Assembly (NCBI RefSeq): GCF_002127325.2
Contig: NC_035448.2
Span: 113,175,660-113,239,659 of the forward strand
Direction: 5' to 3'
DNA from: Helianthus annuus
Lineage: Eukaryota > Streptophyta > Magnoliopsida > Asterales > Asteraceae
Length of the DNA: 64,000 nucleotides
In this document: positions 1-8,914 of the stretch, one piece after another
Layout: the number at the start of each line of letters is the position of its first letter
Position numbering within the stretch: the first letter of the stretch is position 1
The notes under the pieces: generated by a model
Told to the model about the DNA's origin: nothing
Database searches by the model: none
What the model saw: the letters and a program-made list of their open reading frames with translations, nothing else
Made by a program: the position numbers and the translations under genes

Positions 1-213
1 TTCTTGTTTAACGTTTGTTGTACTCTTGAGGTGTAAAATTTTGGTTTTTCATTAAGACATAAGCCTTTTATTTCAGAAATATTAATTTCTGTGAGTACGA
101 AAACCTTTTTTATCAAATCAGTTTTGACACCTCTTATTGGAAATTCATCATCAGAATATAATTTGTCAGAATCATTCAAAGTGTAAGCCACTTTAAACAA
201 TCCATCATCCAAA

Positions 214-1233
214 TTAGATTTTGACAACAAAAACTTTGTCATAGACTATTTTTCCCTGTTTTTCTGTTTGACCCGGAGTGCTTGACTCAGACTTTGACTC
301 TGACGCGGACTCCGACTTTGACTCCTCTATCTCATCGTTTTCTAACACATGATCCACGACTTTCTTCATTAATTGAGACTGTTGATCAGTGTCATACGAT
401 GTAAACACAACATCAATACTTTCTGGAAGATTTACTGACGACTCTGACTCCCACTGTAAATTTGTGGCTTTTTTTACTCTTTCATTGTTAGGATAACGAG
501 GTAAATATCCATTTTCCAGCGGGGGTGGACACTTGTTATAACTGACACCTTTCTTCTTACCAGATGACATCTTTTCAGTATCCTTTTTCTTGTCACTCTT
601 TCTCTTGTCAGCAATCTTTTCCTCAACACTAACTTCAGCTGCTTTCTTTTCAGTTACCTCATCGTCTTCCCATACCTTCATGCTCTCAATCGTCGGATAA
701 ATCCTGTCAATCACATAGGAAGTACATGAGTAACTTTTTAACAAACGATTAACTCTCTTCGTTTCAATTCTTTGCAGCTCAAGCTTTTGTTCTAAAGCAG
801 CACACTTCTCAATGTAGTTGTTTACAACTTTCTGCTTCGTCATAAACGCTCCCTGAAGAGTCTTCATTGCTACAGCTTGTTCTTCACTCGTTTGATTGTA
901 CTGATTCATCGTCTTATTCAGCACATCATAAGACTCCTTCAAACTGTTCAAGTTGTAAATCAAAGTGTTGTTCTGCTTCTTTACAGCTTCACAGTTTTCA
1001 CACTTCACCGGAATCTTTTTCGCATCAACTTCTTCCTCAACCTTGAATTTAGACACTTCTTTCACCTTTTGTCTTCTCACCACCGGCACCTCTTCATCAT
1101 CACTGCTCACCGGTGTCTTGATCCTTTTCTTTTTCTTCTTGGCCTTTTCATCTTCACTATCACTTTCAGCAAGCAACTTCATATCAGCTTTGAATTTTCT
1201 TGCCCAATACTCAGTATCATCATCACTATCCAT
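214..1233 (-). pseudogene. gag: F gag-like protein (339 aa open part), frameshifted near its end
   Basis: The open part codes for a lysine- and glutamate-rich protein starting MDSDDDTEYW. It has an acidic and basic N-terminus (residues 1-80), a coiled-coil-like middle (about 80-170), and a segment (about 230-280) with KKKGVSYNKCPPPLENGYLP, which resembles the region after the coiled coil in the gag of element A (there [17 protein letters not shown]). The UBN2-type core and zinc knuckles seen in other Copia gags are missing from the visible part. The ORF stops at 214, but the next frame continues without a stop to base 1 with gag-like sequence (GLFKVAYTLNDSDKLYSDD). One extra A near 221 explains the break. 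The call as gag is by similarity to related elements and position after the PBS. Confidence 0.6.
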
Positions 1234-2725
1234 GTTTCAATAACAGATTTCAAACAAAATCACTTTCAAACAATATTACCTGACAAACAAACAAACAAAC
1301 AACAATCAGTTTATAGATTTATCAATTAACAGGATAAAACTGGTACTCGAACTGGTGAATATACTGTGCGGACCGAATGTTGACAAACTGTGCAGACTGA
1401 AATTTGACAAACTGTGTGAACTGCTGACTCAGATCAAACTCAAACGACAAGATTCACTACGAACGAACTAATGGACTTTCAAACAACCTGATGAACCTTT
1501 GACAACTGTGAACTCGAAACCGTACGAACTAGAACCGACTTTCAAGCGAATTTGACCCTTTACCAATTCCAAGCGACTTGACCTTATTTCCACTTGCACT
1601 GAACTTGCATCAAACAACCTGATATCCTTAATATGATTTTGCTGGTTATATTAATGGGTGGTGCACATTTTGCATCAAACGGTTATTTTGATTTTTTTTG
1701 ATTGGACCACAAACTCACAACTTCAAATCTCTGCCGACAAACAATCAACACAAAATAATGTGATTGGACCTTGGTATTAAAGTGGGACGGTGCTTAATTT
1801 TTATGTGATTGGATAATTTGGCTAGGCTGCTGCTTTTAATGGGCGGTAACTAAGATTTGTAACAAGTGGACGGTGGACAAGTTTCATCAATTCGTTGATT
1901 GGGCCAATATTTGTAATGATCGGTGGAACAAAAAATTGATAGGGGCGGTTGTACTAAAGGGTTGGGTAACATACAACAGCAAAAGACAAATGGGCGGTGA
2001 CTTATAAAGTGGCCTTGTATTATGGGACGGTGTAGACTACAACAAGTCAAATAAAATCATCAACCCAACTGAGTCAAATAAAAGTGGCCGTCAGTTTTTG
2101 GAACACTTTGATTGGGCCTTACAAGCGAACCTACTGCTATGACACAAAAGCGAACCTTAGTCTGTTTTTTTTTTTGACCGAATAAGCGAATCTAATATGT
2201 CATATAAGCGAATCACGAAAGTTGTTATGAGCGAACCAATGTTGAACTTTGAGCGGACCTATGATTATCAGTGACATAAAAGCGAACCTCAATCGTAATT
2301 ATGAGCGAACCTGTTTGCTGTTTTTTTTTTTAAACCAAAAGAGCGAACCACAAGGAACTTTTGAGCGGACCTGAAAGACTTTTGAGCGAATCTGCTAAGT
2401 TTCGAGCGATTTTTTGAGCGGATCTACCTAAAACATGTCCTAAAAGCGAACCAAACCAACTTTTTTGGAGCGAACCTTTATTATGCCGTAAAAGCGGACC
2501 TGTATGTTTGACGCAAAAACGGACCGAAAAAACTGCGATTTCTCCTAAACGACTTGGAGTTTCGATCTGAAACTTGGTAGGGTTTTAGATCAGGTATATA
2601 CGCACAACATATCCAAAAATCAGCTGAAACGGACCGTGAAATCTCGGTCTGACGAAGAAAGAAGTTGTAGAAGTAAGAATATGCAATGAAATCCAGCAAA
2701 TCTATGTAGAACTCCTCCTCCTGAA
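1234..2725 (-). repeat. F 5' leader with two families of short dispersed repeats
   Basis: No gene here. From about 1640 to 2110 the plus strand repeats short words such as GGGCGGTG, GGGACGGTG and GATTGGGCC. From about 2120 to 2520 it repeats GAGCGAACC, GAGCGGACCTG and AAGCGAACC roughly every 20-40 bases. The same two word families occur in the same order in the leader of element E (34660-35580). Just upstream of the gag ATG, in the sense direction, a T-rich tract ends in TTTGTCAGGTAATATTG (about 1284-1300), which could be a splice site. Confidence 0.7.
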
Positions 2726-2737
2726 GCTCTGATACCA
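2726..2737 (-). other. F primer-binding site
   Basis: Read on the minus strand this is TGGTATCAGAGC, the PBS used by many plant Copia elements (initiator tRNA-Met). The same 12 bases, or a one-base variant, lie 2 bases inside the LTR of A, B and E. Confidence 0.85.
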
Positions 2738-2739
2738 CT

Positions 2740-4119
2740 TGTAAGAAAGGTTATGGATCCTTCTAATCCTTCTGAACAATAGGGGGTAAGAAAGGTGGAT
2801 GGGTCCTTCTGTTTGTGGAGGATGAAACCTTTGGTGCCCCTCGCATTTTATTTCCTGCACTTTAACGAACCGTAAGTATGGACACCCTTTGCTAACCCAA
2901 GTGAATGGGCCACGTATTGCTGGTAGAAATTTGGGTTAGCAATTTTGACAACCTTTTAAAAAGGGTTTTGTTAAATAAATAAAACTTAATCTTTTGACTA
3001 TGTTTGGTGTTGTTCATTTACCTTTATCTTGAATATTGTTATGTTTGTTCTTGTTATTCAACTTCATTTCATAATACTTAAAAATTTATAAGTTTTCAAA
3101 AAGAATATCAAGTATTTGCCGAAACAAGTTCTTCAAAAGGCTGAATATTACATGATCAAGGATCACATATCCTGTTGTCAAAGGTTGAGGGTAACATTAA
3201 TAAACCAAAAATAAAATAAGGATGAATAAAGGATCATACCAGTGAATCCAAGTTCGGATTCTATATCCTTATAACTTACAATTATGTCAATAAGGCATAG
3301 AAATCAGTAGAACCTTAGGATCCAGGATCCTTACTTATTGAGCTTTGTGAACCTGTAATAGTATACACAACTTGGGACTAAGCCAAACATCAAATGAAAA
3401 AATCATTAGTAACTGGGGACAAGCCCAATAAGCTGGGGACAAGCCTAATAAACTGGAGTCGAGCCCAACAAACTGTGGTCAAGCCCAAATAAACTGGGGT
3501 CAAGCCTAACAAACTAGGGTCAAGCCCAAATAAATTGGGGTCAAGCCCAACAAACTGGGGTCAAGCCCAAATACACCAGGGTCAAGCCCAACAAACTGGA
3601 GTCAAGCCCAAATACACCAGGGTCAAGCCCAACAAACTGGGGTCAAGCCCAAAGAAACTTGTGCTAACGTGAAAACGTTAGAAACCTTAGAATACTGGGG
3701 TATGGCCCATCCTGACGACTATCCACACGTGAGTGACATGAAAATGCCAAAACATTAGGAACGGATGTATGGTACATCTACCATTATACTTAGGATCCTG
3801 CATATAGCCAACAGCAATGAAATTGTCAGCCCATAAAGTGGGTACTGGTCCCATTGCCTTGAACTATACTTGGATAACATGCGCAACTTGTAGGGTGTCA
3901 AAACCCAATTCATGTGAAAGGTGAAAACCTTTAAACCGTAGAAGGTAATGGATACGTTAGACTAGGGACAAGCCCAAAAACTTTGGAGAGGTGGCCAACC
4001 CCTAGATCCTTTGTCACAAATGTAAATAACTCTGCAAAACTTACAACTTGATGAAAATGGATGTTACGAAGCTAACATCCTTTCCTCGTAATGAATGAAA
4101 TTAAGAACTTATGAAATAA
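2740..4119 (-). other. C 3' untranslated region, distal part
   Basis: Non-coding. It aligns in reverse complement with the region after pol in D (28140-29400): for example the stretch around 2870-2990, with TTGCTGGTAGAAA and AATTTTGACAACCTTTT, has its counterpart at 29170-29290. It contains the 12-unit tandem array at 3413-3657 and several GGATCC words typical of this Gypsy family. Its left end (2743-2795) contains two copies of GTAAGAAAGGT about 43 bases apart. Confidence 0.7.
3413..3657 (-). repeat. Tandem array, 12 units of 20-21 bp
   Basis: Units follow the pattern CTGGGGTCAAGCCCAA(A/C)AAA with few changes; I count 12 in direct succession. On the sense strand each unit carries GGGCTTGACCCCAG. 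Element D has the same words in its own region after pol, at 28355-28402 and 28639-28724, with 22-24 bp spacing. This is a lineage feature of the 3' untranslated region and not coding. Confidence 0.9.
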
Positions 4120-4520
4120 TGTAAAACCCGTGAGGATCACAATGATATCAATCTAACTTTGTGAGAGTGCGGAAACCAAACACAAAGGTGATTCAAGAAA
4201 CAACATATATATCAAATAACACACAATGAAAAACAAAACAAACCAAACTTGCATTCAACTTGAAGATGACTGATACAAGATCGGTAGGAACTCGGTTCCT
4301 TGCTTGGTGTCGCTCCCTGCTTCTATTCGGTATCAACAACCCTTAATCTATTGATTAAAGGTGTTTAAATACAAAACATAAGGGCCGAAACTACTCAAGC
4401 CCATGCGACACACTTACAAGCCCAACCCACATAAGATTAACCCAAAACATAATTAAACTAATTACAAGATCAATCCCTATATTTTGTTAACCTGCATGAA
4501 TAAACCTTCAGGTTCCAACA
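4120..4520 (-). repeat. A 3' LTR (401 bp)
   Basis: Left, downstream copy of the LTR. It carries the box GTGCGGA at 4167-4173, near the U5 end, which is also found in the LTRs of B, E and J. It is identical by eye to the right copy. Confidence 0.95.
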
Positions 4521-4531
4521 ATCTCCCCCTA
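4521..4531 (-). other. A polypurine tract
   Basis: On the minus strand the bases next to the 3' LTR read AGGGGGAGAT, a typical plus-strand priming tract. A second CTCCCCCT copy lies at 8817-8824 between pol and the third ORF. Confidence 0.8.
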
Positions 4532-4558
4532 GGTTTATGCATGCAAGTTCTTCTTGCT

Positions 4559-7189
4559 TCAGCTTCCTTGATGACCACCACTCATGTTATCCTTGTATCC
4601 ACCAAATCCCTTCCTGTGAATATGCATCACAGAGGCTACAGCAGACGTCCACCCTTTAGCAATTTCTTCATATTTTTCGGTGGCTCGGATTTGGTTGCTT
4701 GCCAGTACTGCAAGATCTTCAGGTGCAAGATTCAATAAATCAATCTGATCCACCAGACAGTAACTTTCATCTCCATCACAAACGATCACAGCTTGACCAA
4801 GTCTTTCATTATATGCCCAGAAGTGCATCGTCTTCAACGCCCCTTTTGGAATCTTCCTTACCAACGGAATAGTCTTTTCTTTATCAGTAGCGGGCCAGTG
4901 TACTATCTTCATCCGCTTGTTGGTGTATGGATCCCTGATCCCTTTTGCTGGTTTAACTGTGGTATCTGCTGTACGCATCGAAGGAAAGCCTTTTGCCACT
5001 TCCCTTTTCAATCTCTCGAAGAACATATAACCAGGACCATTAGGCTTATCATCCACATAAGGTTTATTTACCAGATCTGTCAAATCAACCTTAGTGAATG
5101 ACTGAAATTGCCCTGATCGCTTGTACCATTCGACTGGTCCAACCTTCCTCTTAATCCACCATCGTTTACGGTCGTGATCATACCCCCAGCTAACTACACC
5201 AGATCTATTCCCTTTCTTGTCATAGAGAGTTTCACCCACATCCATCAAATGATGTGTAGCATGCGCATCTTCATCGTCAGGATTAGCATTCTTGTTTTTC
5301 AGAATTACAAACTCTCTCTTCTTCTTCAACCTTTCAGCTTTCGCCTTTTCTGCTTCTGGATCAGTAACCCGTTCAAAGTACTTTTCCATAGCAGCAGCCT
5401 TTTCAGCGTTATCCTTCTCGAAAGCTTTCTTTCTGTTCTCTACATCGGTGGGATCAGAAAACTCTTGACCAAACTTCTTCTCAAGTTTGCCTCGCATATC
5501 ATAAACAATATTGAATAACAGGCCAACATCTCCCTGTAGTTGTTCAATTTGTTGATCCTTCTTCACAATAATGTCTTCAAGCTGTATGATCTTAGCATCT
5601 TTATGTATGGAATCTTGTTCGAGCACAACTAAACGCTTCTTCATTTCCCTCATACTTATGAACTCATCATCATCGCTTGAATCACTGTCGAAAGGCATTC
5701 TGAGTGGTTCAACAGGTCGTTTACCACTAGAACTGCCCGGTTCTTCATGAATGGTACCGGAAGATCCAGCACCAACAGCTTCAGAGGGCCTAGCTTCAGT
5801 ATGAGTCTCAACATTAGATACAGCTTCAGCTTGAACTTCAACATTAGGCACAGCTTCATGTTGAACTTCAACATTTGCCATAACTGTATCATCACCTTGA
5901 ATTCCAGCATCAGACTCAAAGAAACTATCTGTAGTAGTGGTGGTGTCATCAACATTTGTTTCGAAATCAAACTTATATAAACCTTCAGCATCATCAGCAA
6001 CAGTTACGGATTGATCTTTGCTTCGTTCGATAAACATTCCGGGTCTAGGATCCCGTCTTTTCCTTTTTAGCGGAATATCATCAGAATCCCTTGGGCTTTC
6101 TTCAGGCTCTTCAGTAGACACTGACAGATTAGTAGGAGGATTACCCATCGTGTCAGTCACTTTCTTCAACAACAGAGCCAAGTTCTCAGCAGAAATCACC
6201 GGAGTAACAGTAGAAACGGTTTCAGCATTAGCTTCAGGAGGAAGCTCTATGTTATCATCATCAGAATCACACGTAATCTCAACACCTTCATCGTCAGAGT
6301 TGATGGTGATACGCTCTGGCTCAGGCTCGTTTTCATCTCTTTGCTGGATGTCATGTTCTTCAGCTACTATGGCACGTGCTGGTACGGCTAGTGCCCTGAC
6401 TGGATTCACAGCAACTTCTTCGGTCTCAGCAAACTGACCGAACTTTTCCAAAGCAATCAAACCTTCAAACTTCTTTTCTGTTCCTTTCTTAGTTGTAAGT
6501 GCTCCAAAACAAGAAGGACCCATGGGCTTTAATTCCAGTGTGTTTCCCGATCGCCTTAATTCAGGATACCGAGCATTCAGAATCATTTGTACAAACCTAG
6601 GATACATCAGAAACTTATCCTTTCTTAGCCCGATAGCATTCCTCTTCATTGCTTCTAAGACATATCGCGAATAATTGAACGGCTCATTTGTAATTACGCA
6701 GATCAATGCAGCCGTTTGTGTTGTGTTTAGTTGATCAGTTCCTCCTCGGTTCTCAGTCATGCACAATAGGAACGTGTGCAATAATAAGCGCCAATATGGA
6801 TGAACAAACTTCTTGACCAGGGGCGGAAATCTCCCTTCATAGCTTAGACGTGGCAAGATAGCTTCAATTACCCCAGCAGCAAGCTCGATTGGATCCGCTT
6901 CTTGATCATTAAACTGCAACACCTCCCTGATACCCTGCTCTGTCACAATAATCGTTGTTCCGTCAATTTCAGCAGCTATCGCTCCTTTGCCTTCAACTAT
7001 TTCCACCTTCGCAGTCTTCCAGAAGTCTCGGATAAGACTTTCATACACTACCGGATTGTCTCGAAGAGCGTGAGCAATGCGGCATGTATTCAAGCCTTTA
7101 ATCAAAGACGTGTACAACTCCTTGTGCTTTACAGGTGGGGGTGCCAAATACGCAACTTGATTGTGAGAAGCAATAAACTTGAGGTCCAT
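4559..7189 (-). CDS. A third ORF: accessory protein of unknown function
   Basis: Lies between pol and the 3' LTR, where a Sirevirus env-like gene would sit. I start it at the ATG at 7189 (876 aa) because the sense strand has TTTGTGTATTTGCAG just before it; an earlier ATG at 7216 would add nine residues. Residues about 1-215 form a compact alpha-helical domain beginning MDLKFIASHNQVAYL and containing FWKTAKVEIVEGKG. Residues 215-530 are acidic, low-complexity and probably disordered. About 530-600 is a coiled coil (ISMREMKKRLVVLEQD onward). The last 200 residues are again globular (VSWGYDHDRKRWWIKRK, HFWAYNERLGQAVI). I see no signal peptide, membrane helix, fusion peptide or glycoprotein cysteine pattern, so it is not an obvious envelope. 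I know similar proteins only as hypothetical ORFs tied to Asteraceae Copia elements. Confidence 0.85.
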   Translation of the reverse strand: MDLKFIASHNQVAYLAPPPVKHKELYTSLIKGLNTCRIAHALRDNPVVYESLIRDFWKTAKVEIVEGKGAIAAEIDGTTIIVTEQGIREVLQFNDQEADPIELAAGVIEAILPRLSYEGRFPPLVKKFVHPYWRLLLHTFLLCMTENRGGTDQLNTTQTAALICVITNEPFNYSRYVLEAMKRNAIGLRKDKFLMYPRFVQMILNARYPELRRSGNTLELKPMGPSCFGALTTKKGTEKKFEGLIALEKFGQFAETEEVAVNPVRALAVPARAIVAEEHDIQQRDENEPEPERITINSDDEGVEITCDSDDDNIELPPEANAETVSTVTPVISAENLALLLKKVTDTMGNPPTNLSVSTEEPEESPRDSDDIPLKRKRRDPRPGMFIERSKDQSVTVADDAEGLYKFDFETNVDDTTTTTDSFFESDAGIQGDDTVMANVEVQHEAVPNVEVQAEAVSNVETHTEARPSEAVGAGSSGTIHEEPGSSSGKRPVEPLRMPFDSDSSDDDEFISMREMKKRLVVLEQDSIHKDAKIIQLEDIIVKKDQQIEQLQGDVGLLFNIVYDMRGKLEKKFGQEFSDPTDVENRKKAFEKDNAEKAAAMEKYFERVTDPEAEKAKAERLKKKREFVILKNKNANPDDEDAHATHHLMDVGETLYDKKGNRSGVVSWGYDHDRKRWWIKRKVGPVEWYKRSGQFQSFTKVDLTDLVNKPYVDDKPNGPGYMFFERLKREVAKGFPSMRTADTTVKPAKGIRDPYTNKRMKIVHWPATDKEKTIPLVRKIPKGALKTMHFWAYNERLGQAVIVCDGDESYCLVDQIDLLNLAPEDLAVLASNQIRATEKYEEIAKGWTSAVASVMHIHRKGFGGYKDNMSGGHQGS

Positions 7190-7730
7190 TTTTCTGCAAA
7201 TACACAAACAACACATAAGTTCCCAAATTTAACAGTGATAAAAATAAGAATTAAAAATAAACACTGTTACTGTTCACTCGTAACCATGAGTTGCAACCCA
7301 AAGTTTCGAGTCGAAACCGTGAGTCGCAACCAGGATTACTGAGTCGCAACCATGAGATTGCGAGTCGCAACCGAACAAGATGAGTCGCAACCATGAGTCG
7401 CAATCTCGAGGTTGCGAGTCGTAATCGTTGGTCTTGAGTCCAGTTGTTCTTGATTTCGACTGGAATCTTCAAGAATTCGCCGGAAAACTCATCGGAATCT
7501 TCAAGAACTCGTCGGAAAACTCATCGGAAACTTCAAGAACTCGTCGGAAACCTGCAAAACTTGAACAATGACGTCATAATTTCTGTTGATGATCTACCTT
7601 AATTGCGAGTCGCAACCGGAATTCGAGTCGGAATCTTGATTTCGGCCGGAATTGTTGAGAGAAAATTAGAGAAGATTTCGAGTGAAATATGGTGATAATG
7701 ACTCGTGATCAGCATTTATATGGCCAATGT
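7190..7730 (-). promoter_or_regulatory. Candidate promoter and leader of the A third ORF
   Basis: In the sense direction there is an ATTGG word followed by CCATATAAATGC (TATA-like, about 7711-7722), a C/T-rich stretch (TCTAATTTTCTCTCAACAAT), then a potential short intron opening GTAGATCATC and closing GTTTTGCAG (about 7549-7598), then TTTGTGTATTTGCAG directly before the ATG. The stretch also contains the GAGTCGCAAC repeats that fill the 5' leader of this element (15890-16200). Layout and repeats suggest a leader of its own; expression is inference. Confidence 0.45.
7260..7640 (-). repeat. GAGTCGCAAC repeats upstream of the A third ORF
   Basis: About ten degenerate copies of GAGTCGCAACC or GCGAGTCGTAATC on the plus strand (7270-7440 and 7600-7640), separated by repeats of a second word, ACTCGTCGGAAAC or ACTCATCGGAA (7480-7550). 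The first word is shared only with the 5' leader of the same element. Confidence 0.8.
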
Positions 7731-8404
7731 TCTCATGGGCCCAAATTTGTTGGGCCTAGGCCTCATGAACTTGGGCTTAATATCTTTTAGCATTTTGGGC
7801 TAAATAAAATGATTTTCAAAGATAATTTTAACCAACCCAACCAAAAAATCTGATTTTCAAATAACCCATCAAACCCATTGAGCATTATTTTGCAAAACAA
7901 AACCTAAAACAAAAATAAATAATAAAATATTATTTACAAAAATAAATCAGGAAATTTGCATAGATGCTCAGGGATCAAATCACAGGGTCTCGGGCATGAC
8001 TTCACTTATCAACACTGATCTACTTTAGAATAACCTAGACGATTGCCAGTATTTTTGTCCTCTTAAACTCATCTCCCTAGACCTTTTCCATATAACTGCC
8101 TGTATTTTAATTTTATCATGTTTTGATATTTTAATAATGAGCACCCAAACAAATACTAATCAAATCCCGGAATTATGCACAGCTCACTCTATCATGCAAG
8201 CAGTTTCCCTACCACATATTTCACAAGCCCAATCCAAATTTCTGAAATCTTAACTGGGAATAGGTTGAGAAAAGAACAGAATAGATCTTAGAATGAGATG
8301 ATATAATATACAAATCAAATGAGTTTTCTCAATTTGATATAGGTTTCTTGGGTTTCTTTTGGGCACTAGAGGGCCTCTTTCGGGTGTTTAGATCTACAGC
8401 GCGA

Positions 8405-8455
8405 CAACGTACAGCTAGGTCAGCATGTATCTGGATGCAGCAGAAGCTGTCGTTG
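8405..8455 (-). promoter_or_regulatory. A paired-hairpin motif, copy 1
   Basis: Core 8417-8444: AGGTCA, stem GCAT, loop of 8, stem ATGC, AGCAGA (plus-strand letters). Below the core ACAGCT (8411-8416) pairs with AGCTGT (8445-8450), and CAACG (8405-8409) pairs with CGTTG (8451-8455) with a single T bulge. Five other copies in three elements share the core but have other stem sequences. Confidence 0.75.
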
Positions 8456-8508
8456 CCTAGCACCTCCAGGTCAGCATGTATCTGGATGCAGCAGAGGAGG
8501 TACACGAC
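8449..8508 (-). promoter_or_regulatory. A paired-hairpin motif, copy 2
   Basis: Core 8468-8495 is identical to that of copy 1, but the adjacent stem is ACCTCC (8462-8467) with GGAGGT (8496-8501), and a further GTCGT (8449-8453) with ACGAC (8504-8508). The base of this hairpin overlaps the base of copy 1, so the two outer stems exclude each other. Confidence 0.75.
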
Positions 8509-8914
8509 TTTTTCAGATAAGATTTCAGAATCAGACCAAAATTGTGTGTATCGGGAAAGCATACAAACATTCAAATAGACTTGAGCTAATTCCAAGTGAT
8601 TTTCTTTTCTGAGGTCATGTACTGGTTTAGTTCTGAACAGAAATAGCTATTGTTTCCAATCTTAAGGATAGAGCCTACCAACACATCATACTAGAGTCAA
8701 ACAATTTCGATACTGGTCTTACATGAGTCAGCCCTTGACCATAAAGTGAAAATTCATTTCATTTCCCAGTCCAGCCATACTTCCTTTTGAAACTCTTTTT
8801 GTATTTTTCGATTTTTCTCCCCCTAAATTTGTGCATAAATAAAAACTACCTAAGAATAGAAAGCTTTATGAACAAATTTACCTACGAAAAACAAAACAAA
8901 AAAAAAAGATATGC

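Larger units (their letters stand above)
1..2739 (-). mobile_element. Element F: Sirevirus-like Copia internal fragment, no LTR
   Basis: The piece runs on the minus strand from a methionine-initiator-type PBS (2726-2737) through a long repeat-rich leader into a gag-like ORF and leaves the window at base 1. Its PBS-proximal 150 bases and its leader repeats closely match element E, so F and E are one family. The bases after the PBS spacer read TGTAAGAAAGG, which could be an LTR end, but within about 15 bases the sequence is recognisably the 3' untranslated region of element C. The 5' LTR of F is therefore absent. pol, if present, would lie outside the window. Confidence 0.75.
7731..8914 (-). 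other. A non-coding region between pol and third ORF
   Basis: No gene. Contains a conserved box at 8037-8070 (AGACGATTGCCAGTATTTTT) that recurs in B (40086-40117) and in shorter form in E (about 31098-31125), the two structured motifs at 8405-8508, and a polypurine-like CTCCCCCT copy at 8817-8824. Confidence 0.75.

Noticed and set aside
2726..2737. tRNA gene fragments at the TGGTATCAGAGC sites
   Set aside because: Only 12 bases match and each lies next to an LTR; these are primer-binding sites.
6018..6437. Plus-strand ORF of 139 codons inside the A third ORF
   Set aside because: Serine-rich reading opposite a low-complexity acidic stretch; no own start context or homology.
4559..7189. Third ORF of A as an envelope gene
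   Set aside because: Position fits, but no signal peptide, membrane helix, fusion peptide or cysteine pattern is visible; called accessory protein instead.
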